From NCBI GenBank assembly GCA_904066235.2, contig CAJFCV020000004.1, positions 1,364,001 through 1,428,000 on the forward strand: DNA of 64,000 nt. The letters run 5' to 3'. Positions within the stretch are counted from its first letter, which is position 1, and each line of letters begins with the position of its first letter. Under the pieces are notes generated by a model. That model was not told the origin of the DNA. It ran no database searches and saw only the letters and a list, made by a program, of their open reading frames with translations. This document shows, piece by piece, positions 34,653-48,884 of the stretch. The position numbers were made by a program, and so were the translations under genes. The stretch comes from Bursaphelenchus xylophilus. Its lineage: Eukaryota > Nematoda > Chromadorea > Rhabditida > Aphelenchoididae.

Positions 34653-37018
34653 AGGGCTCGAGACTAACGCAGCCTGCGGCTGCTACCGTCTCTCGGGCGG
34701 CCCTGCGGATAAAGGCAACTTTGCGCGCGATTTAGATCGGTTCAACGTCGAAAACAGCACAAACGCTCGCCAAAGCTTTGCCGACGGCCTCCGGCCGCGG
34801 CAGAAAAACGCTACGCGTTAGACTGAGCCTAGTAGAAACTTGTGACGTTCGGAACGCTAAGCCGCCCTTGTTTTAGGTCGAGAAGTTAAGATCGCTAAGC
34901 TTACACTAATCGCTAAGCTCAGGTCAGTTCCAGATCGCTAAGCCCGGCTAAAGAGCCCGCCGGCATGAGGCGACGGCCTACGGCCGCCGCGAGACTACAT
35001 TTTGTTACCTAAAATAATTTTTCTTCCACCATAAGCTGATCAAAATCGCATAAGATAAGCAAAAATCAACTAAAAAAATGGACTCAGCACTCAAAAGCTT
35101 CCTAAGACAATATTTTTCCCGAAATCCCCGTCAAATTTGGCCCTAAAACGGCCAAATCCCGAGAATCCAGGACCAAAAAAAATATTTTTACAAAAATTTC
35201 TCGAAAAAATCCAGAAAACCCCGTCATGACGCGTCATGATGACCGTTTCCCTACCACCCTCCTCACTCTCACCAGTCTCTCCGTCTTATCTCTGACCGAA
35301 ATCGAAAGCGAAAACATTTCTCTAACCACCCTCCACCGCTTTCCCACTCTCTCTTTTCTCCCGCCAAACGAAGAGGAAAGCGGTCCTCTGCCCGCTCTCT
35401 CTCTTCGCCGCGCTCTTTTTTGGTGTTTTCGTCCGTGGAAGTGGGCGTTTTTTTAAAACTGGCACTTGTTGCACTAAAAGTACCGGAGAAAAAGATACGA
35501 CTGTATCCAAAATCATGTGGAGATTCCGAATATGTAACTTTTAGACGAATTTTAGTTGGAAATTTTTGAGTTTGGTCGATTTTTCCGATTTGTAATTTTT
35601 GGGTCTAAAATTTTCGCACACGATTTGGCCTTAGGGGCTTGTCACACGGTTCGGATTTTACCGGTTATGCCAAGGCAACAAAATTATCTAGTGCACGCGT
35701 GGAGCCGATTTTTGAATTTCGACCTTGTTCCCCAGCTATAGTAACTTTTGTTAAAGTAAGTAAAATCCAAAAATTCGGAAATTCGAATACTGCTTTTTCA
35801 ACTTGTGCGTATGTTAGGAATGGATATCTGTTTCTGTAGCAGTTCAATGTGCTGAATACGATGGACGAAATTAAAATCCGAAAAAATTCGATTCCAAGCC
35901 CTCAGGGCCGAATTTTAGCCGAAATTTCGAAATTTTTCTTCGGAGACACAGTGCGCACGGAATATTGAAGGTAGAAAGCTGAAACTTGGCACGATGGTAG
36001 TTCATTTTGTGTCCTATAGCACCCATATGATCAATTTGTTCAACTTCGCTTATTGCCCTGAGGGCGACTTTTTTCGCACGGTGCACCAAAAATCGACCGA
36101 AATTTCCGGCGGCTCTGACGGCCGTAATTTTAAAGATACGCTGAAGATGTAAGCGGGTAATTTGTAGAGCTCTTCGAGCTCTACAATTTATAGTTGGACA
36201 TTTTTGAAATCGTTGTTGTACATCAGGGAGAAAAATTTGAAAAAGTCAAAATTTTGAAAATTTCGAAAAATTGCGTTTTCAAGTATGTAGATGGTCTGAA
36301 GCGATAGTTACGTAGAATGGCCTGAAAACATGTAAGGACAATGTCCGGGCAAAAAAAATAAGATTTGCGAGTGATTTTTTTGAATTTCGACCTGGGAGCC
36401 GAGAACCATTTTGTTGAACTTTGCACTGTGCAAATCGTATTTTTTACAGTAAGCCATAGCTAAAATACGAAGTACACTACAAAAAAGAAAGACACGACCT
36501 AATAGGAAGTCTGGTACGTAGAATTCAATCGAATCAAAAAAATCCAGAAAATCCGTCATCATGACGGGGTTTTCTGGAAGTGTAACTTTGTACATGGTCG
36601 TATCTACACATACATCGAGTTATCTCTTAGTTATGAATTTGCTTTCCCGATATGGACCTGTAGAAGCTTGCATTTCAATAAAGCTGGACGCGTCGAACGT
36701 TTACGAAAAAAGGTCATTTTCTGAGATTTTTTTCGTAAATTTTGAAATTTCGAAAAAATCTCGACAGTGATTGTCCCATTATGTACCATACGCCACGAAA
36801 CCAAAAATCAAGTCGGTAGCTGTAAAACGGAGCGAGATACAGAGACTCAAAGTTTCGACTTTTCATGACGTCATAGGTCACTCAAAATACAAAATTTTGA
36901 AAATTTTTTTCAAATTCACAAAGAGAGCATCTAAGACAACCCTCATGCCAAAAATCAAGTCAATCGGAGCAAAAGAAAAAAGAAACCCCAAACCTTATGA
37001 ATAGATATATTTTAGACT
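34653..37018. repeat. Array unit 1 (A', diverged)
   Basis: 2,366 bp. The A-type head is closest to units 3 and 6, but the body differs at many positions from all others. As the outermost unit it may be the oldest. The left flank is unique sequence ending GAAGAGAT. Confidence 0.9.
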
Positions 37019-39394
37019 AGGGCTCGAGACTTCGCAGCCTGCGGCTGCTCACGCCTCTCGGGCAGTCCTGCGCCCGGTTTCGCTGCTTTGCGCCCGGTAT
37101 TGCTGCTCTTCGCGCGATTTGGACCTGTTCAACGTCCAAAACAACATAAACGCTCGCCAAAGCTCTGCCGACGGCCTCCGGCCGCGGCAGAAAAACGCTA
37201 CGCGTTAGACTGAGCCTAGTAGAAACTTGTGTCGTTCGGAACGCTAAGCCGACTTTGTTTTAGATCGAGAATTTACCCTAATCGCTAAGCTCAGGTCACT
37301 CCCAGATCGCTAAGCCCGGCTAAAGAGCCCGCCGGCATGAGGCGATGGCCTACGGCCGCCGCGAGACTACATTTTTTACCTAAAATAATTCCCCTTCCCC
37401 AAAAGTTGATCAGAAATACTTTCAGCAACCAAAATCAACAAAAAGAATCAAAAAAAATGGACTCGGCACTCAAAGTTACCCTAAGACAATATTTTTTTCG
37501 AATTCCCCATAAAATTTGGCCCTAAAACGGCCAAATCCCGAGAATCCAGGCCCAAAAAAATAATTTTACAAAAATTTCTCGAAAAAATCCAGAAAACCCC
37601 GTCATGACGCGTCACGACGACAGTTTCCGTACCACCCTCCTCACACTCAGCACTCTCTTCGCCTGATCTCTAACCGGAATCGAAAGAGAAAACCTTTGTC
37701 TAACCACCCTCCACACCTTTCCCATTCTCTCTTTTCTCCCGCCGAACGAAGAAGGAAGCGGTTCTCTGCCCGCTCTCTCTCTTCGCCGCGCTCTTTTTTT
37801 GTGTTTTCGTCCGTGGAAGTGGGCGTTTTTTCAAAACTGGCACTTGTTGCACTAAAAGTATCGGGGAAAAAGATACGACTATGCCCGAAATGACACGGAG
37901 ATTCTGAATATGTAACTTTTAGTCGAATTTTAGTTGGAAATTTTGGAGATTTGACGGTTTTAAAAATTTTGAATTTTTTGAGACCGCCGCTTCAAACATG
38001 ATATCTGATCATATCTTTGGATGTCAGATACGAAATTCCGGCTACGGAATGATAATTCAATTATCTAGTGCGTCCCAGGCGGGATTTTTGAATTTCGACC
38101 TTGTTCCCGAGCTATAGTAACTTTCGTCAAAGTAAGCAAAATCCGAAAATTCGGAAATTTGAATACTGCTTTTTCAACCTGTGCGTATTTTACGAATCGA
38201 TAGCTGTTTCTGTAGCAGTTCGATGTGCTGAATACGATGGACGAAATAAAAATCCGAACAAATTCCGTTTCAAGCCCTCAGGGCCGAAATTCGGCCAAAA
38301 TTTCGAAATTTTTCTTCGGAGACACAGTGCGCACGGAATATTGCAGGTAGAAAGCTGAAACTTGGCACGATGGTAGTTCATTTTGTGTCCTATAGCACCC
38401 ATATGATCAATTTGTTCAACTCCGCTAATTGCCCTGAGGGCAATTTTTTTCGCACAGTGCACCAAAAATCGACCGAAATTTCCGGCCGCTCTGGCGGCCG
38501 TAATTCGACAGATACGAACGTAGTGTAAGCGGGTAAATTGTAGAGCTCTTCGAGCTCTACAATCTATTGTTGGACACTTTTGAAGTTGTTGTTGCGGAAC
38601 ATGACGAAAAATTTGATTTTCTGAAAATTTCTAAAATTTGAAAAAAATGCGATTTTCAATATAGAACTGGTTCTGGGAGATGACGATGACTACAGGTCCA
38701 AAAACAAATTGAGGACAATCTTCGGGCAAAAAAAATAAGATTTGCGAGTGATTTTTTTGAATTTCGACCTGGGGGCCGAGAACGAATCTTTTGAAATTTG
38801 CACTGTGCAAATCGTATTTTCTACAGTAAGCCATGGCTAAAATACGAAGTACACTACAAAAAAGAAAGACACGACCTAATAGGAAGTCTGGTACGTAGAA
38901 TTCAATCGAATCAAAAAAATCCAGAAAATCCGTCATCACGACGGGGTTTTCTGGAAGTGTAAGTTTGTACATGGCCGTATCTACACATACATTGAGATAT
39001 CTCTTAGTTATGAATTTGCTTTCCCGATATGGACCTGTAGAAGCTTGCATTTCAATAAAGCTGGACGCGTCGAACGTTTACGAAAAAAGGTCATTTTTTG
39101 AGATTTTTTTCGTAAAATTTGAAATTTCGAAAAAATCTCGACAGTGATTGTCCCATTATGTACCATACGCTATGAAACCAAAAATCAAGTCGATACCTAT
39201 AAAACGAAGCGAGTTACAGTAATCCAAAGTTTTGACTTTTTGTGACGTTATAGGTCACTCAAAATTGAAAATTTTGAAATTTTTTTTCAAATTCACAAAG
39301 AGAGCATCAAAGACAACCCCCACGCCAAAAATCAAGTCAATCGGAGCAAAAGAAAAAAGAAACCCCAAACCTTATGAATAGATATATTTTAGAT
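37019..39394. repeat. Array unit 2 (B)
   Basis: 2,376 bp. First unit of the first trimer. It matches units 4, 5 and 7 almost throughout. Confidence 0.9.
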
Positions 39395-41762
39395 AGGGCT
39401 CGAGACTAACGCAGCCTGCGGCTGCTACCGTCTCTCGGGCAGCCCTGCGCATAAAGGCAACTTTGCGTGCGATTTGGACCTGTTCAACGTCGAAAACAGC
39501 ACAAACGCTCGCCAAAGCTTTGCCGACGGCATCCGGCCGCGGCAGAAAAACGCTACGCGTTAGACTGAGCCTAGTAGAAACTTGTGGCGTTCGGAACGCT
39601 CAGCCGACCTTGTTTTAGATCGAACAGTTAATATCGCTACCCTAATCGCTAAGCTCAGGTCAGTCCCAGATCGCTAAGCCCGGCTAAAGAGCCCGCCGGC
39701 ATGAGGCGACGGCCTACGGCCGCCGCGAGACTACATTTTGTTACCTACAATAATTTTTCTTCCACCAAAAGCTGATCAAAGGCACATAAAATAAGCAAAA
39801 ATCAACTAAAAAACTCGAAAAAATAGACTCAGCACTCAAAATTATCCAAATCCAATATTTTTCCCGAACTCCCCGTCAAATTTGGCCCTAAAACGGCCAA
39901 ATCCCGAGAATCCAGGACCAAAAAAATAATTTTACAAAAATTTCTCAAGAAAATCCAGAAATCCCCGTCATTACGCGTCACGATGACAATTTCCGTACCG
40001 CCCTCCTCACACTCAGCACTCTCTTCGCCTTATCTCTAACCGGAATCGAAAGAGAAAACATTTCTCTCACCACCCTCCAACCCTTTCCCACTCTCTCTTT
40101 TCTCCCGCCAAACGAAGAGGGAAGCGGTTCTCTGCCCACTCTCTCTCTTCCCCGCGCTCTTTTTTTGTGTTTTCGTCCGTGGAAGTGGGCGTTTTTTCAA
40201 AACTGGCACTTGTTGCACTAAAAGCACCGGGGAAAAAGATACGACTATGTCCGAAATTATATGGAGATTCCGAATATGTAACTTTTAGACGACTTTTAAT
40301 TGGAAATTTTCGAGTTTTGACGGTTTTAAAAGTTTTTAGTTTTGTCACCAAAATTTTTCAAAGATGATCTGGCCTTAGGGTCGAAATCAAAAGGCTAGAT
40401 TCAAAGGGTTTCGTCAAGCCAGCCAAATTACCGAGGGAACGCGAGAGCCGGATTTTTGAATTTCGACCTTGTTTTCGAGATAATTTCACTTTCATACGTT
40501 GAAGTAAAATCGGAAAATTCCGAAATTCGAATACCGCCTTTTCACCTTGTCCGTATTTTATGAATCGATACCTGTTTCTGTAGCAGTTCAATGTACTGAA
40601 TACTATGGTGAAGATTAAAATCCGAAAAAATTCCGTTTCAAGCCCTCAGGGCCGAAATTCGGCCGAAATTTCGAACTTTTTTTTCGGAGACACAGTGCGC
40701 ACGGAATATTGCAGGTAGAAAACTGAAACTTGGCACGCTGGTAGTTGATTCTGTGTCCTATAGCACCCGTATGATCAATTTTGTCAACTCCGCGCAATGC
40801 CCTGAGGGCAATTTTTTTCGCACAGTGCACCAAAAATCGGCCAAAATTTCCGGCCGCTCTGACGGCCGTAATTTTAAAGATAAGCTGAAGATGTAAGCGG
40901 GTAATTTGTAGAGCTCTTCGAGCTCTACAATCTATAGTTGGACGTTTTTGACGTCGTTGTTGTACATCAAGGAGGAAAATTTGAAAAAGTCAAAATTTTG
41001 AAAATTTCGAAAAATTGCGTTTTCCGTCCGGAGATTTGTTTGAGGAGATGGCTACGTAGAATGTTCTGAAAAAATTTAGGGACAATCTTTGGCCAAAAAA
41101 ATTAGGATTTGCGAGAGATTTTTTTGAATTTCCACCTGGGAGCCGAGAACGATTTTTTTGAAATTTGCACTGTGCAAATCGTGTTTTCTACAGTAAGCCA
41201 TGGCTAAAATACGAAGTGCACTACGAAAACGAAAGACACGACCTAATAGGAAGTTTGGTACGTAGAATTCAATGGAATCGAAAAAATCCAGAAAATGCGT
41301 CATCATGACGGGGTTTTCTGGAAGTGTAACGTTGTACATGGCCGTATCTACACATACATTGAGATATCTCTTAGTTATGAATTTGCTTTCCCGATATTGA
41401 CCTGTAGAAGCTTGCATTTGAATATTCCCCGGTCTAATAAAAAGATACGAAAAAAGGTCTTTTTTTGAGATTTTTTTCGTAAAATTTGAAATTTCGAAAA
41501 AATCTCGACAGTGATTGTCCCATTATGTACCATACGCGACGAAACCAAAATTGAAGTCGGTAGCTGTAAAACGGAGCGAGATACAGAGACTCAAAGTTTC
41601 GACTTTTCATGACGTCATAGGTCACTCAAAACTGAAAATTTTGAAATTTTTTTTCAAATTCTCAAAGAAAGCAGCTAAAGGAACCCCCATGCCAAAAATC
41701 AAGTCAATCGGAGCAAAACAAAAAACAAAGGACAAACCCTATGAATTGATATATTTTAGACT
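39395..41762. repeat. Array unit 3 (A)
   Basis: 2,368 bp. Middle of the first trimer. Nearly identical to unit 6 and clearly different from type B. Confidence 0.9.
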
Positions 41763-44140
41763 AGGGCTCGAGACTTCGCAGCCTGCGGCTGCTCACGCCT
41801 CTCGGGCAGTCCTGCGCCCGGTTTCGCTGCTTTGCGCCCGGTATTGCTGCTCTTCGCGCGATTTGGACCTGTTCAACGTCCAAAACAACATAAACGCTCG
41901 CCAAAGCTCTGCCGACGGCCTCCGGCCGCGGCAGAAAAACGCTACGCGTTAGACTGAGCCTAGTAGAAACTTGTGTCGTTCGGAACGCTAAGCCGACTTT
42001 GTTTTAGATCGAGAATTTACCCTAATCGCTAAGCTCAGGTCACTCCCAGATCGCTAAGCCCGGCTAAAGAGCCCGCCGGCATGAGGCGATGGCCTACGGC
42101 CGCCGCGAGACTACATTTTTTACCTAAAATAATTCCCCTTCCCCAAAAGTTGATCAGAAATACTTTCAGCAACCAAAATCAACAAAAAGAATCAAAAAAA
42201 AATGGACTCGGCACTCAAAGTTACCCTAAGACAATATTTTTTTCGAATTCCCCATAAAATTTGGCCCTAAAACGGCCAAATCCCGAGAATCCAGGCCCAA
42301 AAAAATAATTTTACAAAAATTTCTCGAAAAAATCCAGAAAACCCCGTCATGACGCGTCACGACGACAGTTTCCGTACCACCCTCCTCACACTCAGCACTC
42401 TCTTCGCCTGATCTCTAACCGGAATCGAAAGAGAAAACCTTTGTCTAACCACCCTCCACACCTTTCCCATTCTCTCTTTTCTCCCGCCGAACGAAGAAGG
42501 AAGCGGTTCTCTGCCCGCTCTCTCTCTTCGCCGCGCTCTTTTTTTGTGTTTTCGTCCGTGGAAGTGGGCGTTTTTTCAAAACTGGCACTTGTTGCACTAA
42601 AAGTATCGGGGAAAAAGATACGACTATGCCCGAAATGACACGGAGATTCTGAATATGTAACTTTTAGTCGAATTTTAGTTGGAAATTTTGGAGATTTGAC
42701 GGTTTTAAAAATTTTGAATTTTTTGAGACCGCCGCTTCAAACATGATATCTGATCATATCTTTGGATGTCAGATACGAAATTCCGGCTACGGAATGATAA
42801 TTCAATTATCTAGTGCGTCCCAGGCGGGATTTTTGAATTTCGACCTTGTTCCCGAGCTATAGTAACTTTCGTCAAAGTAAGCAAAATCCGAAAATTCGGA
42901 AATTTGAATACTGCTTTTTCAACCTGTGCGTATTTTACGAATCGATAGCTGTTTCTGTAGCAGTTCGATGTGCTGAATACGATGGACGAAATAAAAATCC
43001 GAACAAATTCCGTTTCAAGCCCTCAGGGCCGAAATTCGGCCAAAATTTCGAAATTTTTCTTCGGAGACACAGTGCGCACGGAATATTGCAGGTAGAAAGC
43101 TGAAACTTGGCACGATGGTAGTTCATTTTGTGTCCTATAGCACCCATATGATCAATTTGTTCAACTCCGCTAATTGCCCTGAGGGCAATTTTTTTCGCAC
43201 AGTGCACCAAAAATCGACCGAAATTTCCGGCCGCTCTGGCGGCCGTAATTCGACAGATACGAACGTAGTGTAAGCGGGTAAATTGTAGAGCTCTTCGAGC
43301 TCTACAATCTATTGTTGGACACTTTTGAAGTTGTTGTTGCGGAACATGACGAAAAATTTGATTTTCTGAAAATTTCTAAAATTTGAAAAAAATGCGATTT
43401 TCAATATAGAACTGGTTCTGGGAGATGACGATGACTACAGGTCCAAAAACAAATTGAGGACAATCTTCGGGCAAAAAAAATAAGATTTGCGAGTGATTTT
43501 TTTGAATTTCGACCTGGGGGCCGAGAACGAATCTTTTGAAATTTGCACTGTGCAAATCGTATTTTCTACAGTAAGCCATGGCTAAAATACGAAGTACACT
43601 ACAAAAAAGAAAGACACGACCTAATAGGAAGTCTGGTACGTAGAATTCAATCGAATCAAAAAAATCCAGAAAATCCGTCATCACGACGGGGTTTTCTGGA
43701 AGTGTAAGTTTGTACATGGCCGTATCTACACATACATTGAGATATCTCTTAGTTATGAATTTGCTTTCCCGATATGGACCTGTAGAAGCTTGCATTTCAA
43801 TAAAGCTGGACGCGTCGAACGTTTACGAAAAAAGGTCATTTTTTGAGATTTTTTTCGTAAAATTTGAAATTTCGAAAAAATCTCGACAGTGATTGTCCCA
43901 TTATGTACCATACGCTATGAAACCAAAAATCAAGTCGATACCTATAAAACGAAGCGAGTTACAGTAATCCAAAGTTTTGACTTTTTGTGACGTTATAGGT
44001 CACTCAAAATTGAAAATTTTGAAATTTTTTTTCAAATTCACAAAGAGAGCATCAAAGACAACCCCCACGCCAAAAATCAAGTCAATCGGAGCAAAAGAAA
44101 AAAGAAACCCCAAACCTTATGAATAGATATATTTTAGACT
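41763..44140. repeat. Array unit 4 (B)
   Basis: 2,378 bp. End of the first trimer. It differs from unit 2 by a run-length change in a poly-A tract and little else seen. Confidence 0.9.
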
Positions 44141-46517
44141 AGGGCTCGAGACTTCGCAGCCTGCGGCTGCTCACGCCTCTCGGGCAGTCCTGCGCCCGGT
44201 TTCGCTGCTTTGCGCCCGGTATTGCTGCTCTTCGCGCGATTTGGACCTGTTCAACGTCCAAAACAACATAAACGCTCGCCAAAGCTCTGCCGACGGCCTC
44301 CGGCCGCGGCAGAAAAACGCTACGCGTTAGACTGAGCCTAGTAGAAACTTGTGTCGTTCGGAACGCTAAGCCGACTTTGTTTTAGATCGAGAATTTACCC
44401 TAATCGCTAAGCTCAGGTCACTCCCAGATCGCTAAGCCCGGCTAAAGAGCCCGCCGGCATGAGGCGATGGCCTACGGCCGCCGCGAGACTACATTTTTTA
44501 CCTAAAATAATTCCCCTTCCCCAAAAGTTGATCAGAAATACTTTCAGCAACCAAAATCAACAAAAAGAATCAAAAAAAAATGGACTCGGCACTCAAAGTT
44601 ACCCTAAGACAATATTTTTTTCGAATTCCCCATAAAATTTGGCCCTAAAACGGCCAAATCCCGAGAATCCAGGCCCAAAAAAATAATTTTACAAAAATTT
44701 CTCGAAAAAATCCAGAAAACCCCGTCATGACGCGTCACGACGACAGTTTCCGTACCACCCTCCTCACACTCAGCACTCTCTTCGCCTGATCTCTAACCGG
44801 AATCGAAAGAGAAAACCTTTGTCTAACCACCCTCCACACCTTTCCCATTCTCTCTTTTCTCCCGCCGAACGAAGAAGGAAGCGGTTCTCTGCCCGCTCTC
44901 TCTCTTCGCCGCGCTCTTTTTTTGTGTTTTCGTCCGTGGAAGTGGGCGTTTTTTCAAAACTGGCACTTGTTGCACTAAAAGTATCGGGGAAAAAGATACG
45001 ACTATGCCCGAAATGACACGGAGATTCTGAATATGTAACTTTTAGTCGAATTTTAGTTGGAAATTTTGGAGATTTGACGGTTTTAAAAATTTTGAATTTT
45101 TTGAGACCGCCGCTTCAAACATGATATCTGATCATATCTTTGGATGTCAGATACGAAATTCCGGCTACGGAATGATAATTCAATTATCTAGTGCGTCCCA
45201 GGCGGGATTTTTGAATTTCGACCTTGTTCCCGAGCTATAGTAACTTTCGTCAAAGTAAGCAAAATCCGAAAATTCGGAAATTTGAATACTGCTTTTTCAA
45301 CCTGTGCGTATTTTACGAATCGATAGCTGTTTCTGTAGCAGTTCGATGTGCTGAATACGATGGACGAAATAAAAATCCGAACAAATTCCGTTTCAAGCCC
45401 TCAGGGCCGAAATTCGGCCAAAATTTCGAAATTTTTCTTCGGAGACACAGTGCGCACGGAATATTGCAGGTAGAAAGCTGAAACTTGGCACGATGGTAGT
45501 TCATTTTGTGTCCTATAGCACCCATATGATCAATTTGTTCAACTCCGCTAATTGCCCTGAGGGCAATTTTTTTCGCACAGTGCACCAAAAATCGACCGAA
45601 ATTTCCGGCCGCTCTGGCGGCCGTAATTCGACAGATACGAACGTAGTGTAAGCGGGTAAATTGTAGAGCTCTTCGAGCTCTACAATCTATTGTTGGACAC
45701 TTTTGAAGTTGTTGTTGCGGAACATGACGAAAAATTTGATTTTCTGAAAATTTCTAAAATTTGAAAAAAATGCGATTTTCAATATAGAACTGGTTCTGGG
45801 AGATGACGATGACTACAGGTCCAAAAACAAATTGAGGACAATCTTCGGGCAAAAAAAATAAGATTTGCGAGTGATTTTTTTGAATTTCGACCTGGGGGCC
45901 GAGAACGAATCTTTTGAAATTTGCACTGTGCAAATCGTATTTTCTACAGTAAGCCATGGCTAAAATACGAAGTGCACTACAAAAAAGAAAGACACGACCT
46001 AATAGGAAGTCGGGTACGTAGAATTCAATGGAATCGAAAAAATCCAGAAAATCCGTCATCACGACGGGGTTTTCTGGAAGTGTAAGTTTGTACATGGCCG
46101 TATCTACACATACATTGAGATATCTCTTAGTTATGAATTTGCTTTCCCGATATGGACCTGTAGAAGCTTGCATTTCAATAAAGCTGGACGCGTCGAACGT
46201 TTACGAAAAAAGGTCATTTTTTGAGATTTTTTTCGTAAAATTTGAAATTTCGAAAAAATCTCGACAGTGATTGTCCCATTATGTACCATACGCTATGAAA
46301 CCAAAAATCAAGTCGATACCTATAAAACGAAGCGAGTTACAGTAATCCAAAGTTTTGACTTTTTGTGACGTTATAGGTCACTCAAAATTGAAAATTTTGA
46401 AATTTTTTTTCAAATTCACAAAGAGAGCATCAAAGACAACCCCCACGCCAAAAATCAAGTCAATCGGAGCAAAAGAAAAAAGAAACCCCAAACCTTATGA
46501 ATAGATATATTTTAGAT
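44141..46517. repeat. Array unit 5 (B with an A-like patch)
   Basis: 2,377 bp. Start of the second trimer. Near 45972-46036 it carries GAAGTGCACTAC and CAATGGAATCG, which are type A variants, while the rest is type B. Confidence 0.9.
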
Positions 46518-48884
46518 AGGGCTCGAGACTAACGCAGCCTGCGGCTGCTACCGTCTCTCGGGCAGCCCTGCGCATAAAGGCAACTTTGCGTGCGATTTGG
46601 ACCTGTTCAACGTCGAAAACAGCACAAACGCTCGCCAAAGCTTTGCCGACGGCATCCGGCCGCGGCAGAAAAACGCTACGCGTTAGACTGAGCCTAGTAG
46701 AAACTTGTGGCGTTCGGAACGCTCAGCCGACCTTGTTTTAGATCGAACAGTTAATATCGCTACCCTAATCGCTAAGCTCAGGTCAGTCCCAGATCGCTAA
46801 GCCCGGCTAAAGAGCCCGCCGGCATGAGGCGACGGCCTACGGCCGCCGCGAGACTACATTTTGTTACCTACAATAATTTTTCTTCCACCAAAAGCTGATC
46901 AAAGGCACATAAAATAAGCAAAAATCAACTAAAAAACTCGAAAAAATAGACTCAGCACTCAAAATTATCCAAATCCAATATTTTTCCCGAACTCCCCGTC
47001 AAATTTGGCCCTAAAACGGCCAAATCCCGAGAATCCAGGACCAAAAAAATAATTTTACAAAAATTTCTCAAGAAAATCCAGAAATCCCCGTCATTACGCG
47101 TCACGATGACAATTTCCGTACCGCCCTCCTCACACTCAGCACTCTCTTCGCCTTATCTCTAACCGGAATCGAAAGAGAAAACATTTCTCTCACCACCCTC
47201 CAACCCTTTCCCACTCTCTCTTTTCTCCCGCCAAACGAAGAGGGAAGCGGTTCTCTGCCCACTCTCTCTCTTCCCCGCGCTCTTTTTTTGTGTTTTCGTC
47301 CGTGGAAGTGGGCGTTTTTTCAAAACTGGCACTTGTTGCACTAAAAGCACCGGGGAAAAAGATACGACTATGTCCGAAATTATATGGAGATTCCGAATAT
47401 GTAACTTTTAGACGACTTTTAATTGGAAATTTTCGAGTTTTGACGGTTTTAAAAGTTTTTAGTTTTGTCACCAAAATTTTTCAAAGATGATCTGGCCTTA
47501 GGGTCGAAATCAAAAGGCTAGATTCAAAGGGTTTCGTCAAGCCAGCCAAATTACCGAGGGAACGCGAGAGCCGGATTTTTGAATTTCGACCTTGTTTTCG
47601 AGATAATTTCACTTTCATACGTTGAAGTAAAATCGGAAAATTCCGAAATTCGAATACCGCCTTTTCACCTTGTCCGTATTTTATGAATCGATACCTGTTT
47701 CTGTAGCAGTTCAATGTACTGAATACTATGGTGAAGATTAAAATCCGAAAAAATTCCGTTTCAAGCCCTCAGGGCCGAAATTCGGCCGAAATTTCGAACT
47801 TTTTTTTCGGAGACACAGTGCGCACGGAATATTGCAGGTAGAAAACTGAAACTTGGCACGCTGGTAGTTGATTCTGTGTCCTATAGCACCCGTATGATCA
47901 ATTTTGTCAACTCCGCGCATTGCCCTGAGGGCAATTTTTTCGCACAGTGCACCAAAAATCGGCCAAAATTTCCGGCCGCTCTGACGGCCGTAATTTTAAA
48001 GATAAGCTGAAGATGTAAGCGGGTAATTTGTAGAGCTCTTCGAGCTCTACAATCTATAGTTGGACGTTTTTGACGTCGTTGTTGTACATCAAGGAGGAAA
48101 ATTTGAAAAAGTCAAAATTTTGAAAATTTCGAAAAATTGCGTTTTCCGTCCGGAGATTTGTTTGAGGAGATGGCTACGTAGAATGTTCTGAAAAAATTTA
48201 GGGACAATCTTTGGCCAAAAAAATTAGGATTTGCGAGAGATTTTTTTGAATTTCCACCTGGGAGCCGAGAACGATTTTTTTGAAATTTGCACTGTGCAAA
48301 TCGTGTTTTCTACAGTAAGCCATGGCTAAAATACGAAGTGCACTACGAAAACGAAAGACACGACCTAATAGGAAGTTTGGTACGTAGAATTCAATGGAAT
48401 CGAAAAAATCCAGAAAATGCGTCATCATGACGGGGTTTTCTGGAAGTGTAACGTTGTACATGGCCGTATCTACACATACATTGAGATATCTCTTAGTTAT
48501 GAATTTGCTTTCCCGATATTGACCTGTAGAAGCTTGCATTTGAATATTCCCCGGTCTAATAAAAAGATACGAAAAAAGGTCTTTTTTTGAGATTTTTTTC
48601 GTAAAATTTGAAATTTCGAAAAAATCTCGACAGTGATTGTCCCATTATGTACCATACGCGACGAAACCAAAATTGAAGTCGGTAGCTGTAAAACGGAGCG
48701 AGATACAGAGACTCAAAGTTTCGACTTTTCATGACGTCATAGGTCACTCAAAACTGAAAATTTTGAAATTTTTTTTCAAATTCTCAAAGAAAGCAGCTAA
48801 AGGAACCCCCATGCCAAAAATCAAGTCAATCGGAGCAAAACAAAAAACAAAGGACAAACCCTATGAATTGATATATTTTAGACT
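46518..48884. repeat. Array unit 6 (A)
   Basis: 2,367 bp. Counterpart of unit 3 at an offset of 7,123 bp. Small differences include CCGCGCATTGCC where unit 3 has CCGCGCAATGCC, near 47916. Confidence 0.9.
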
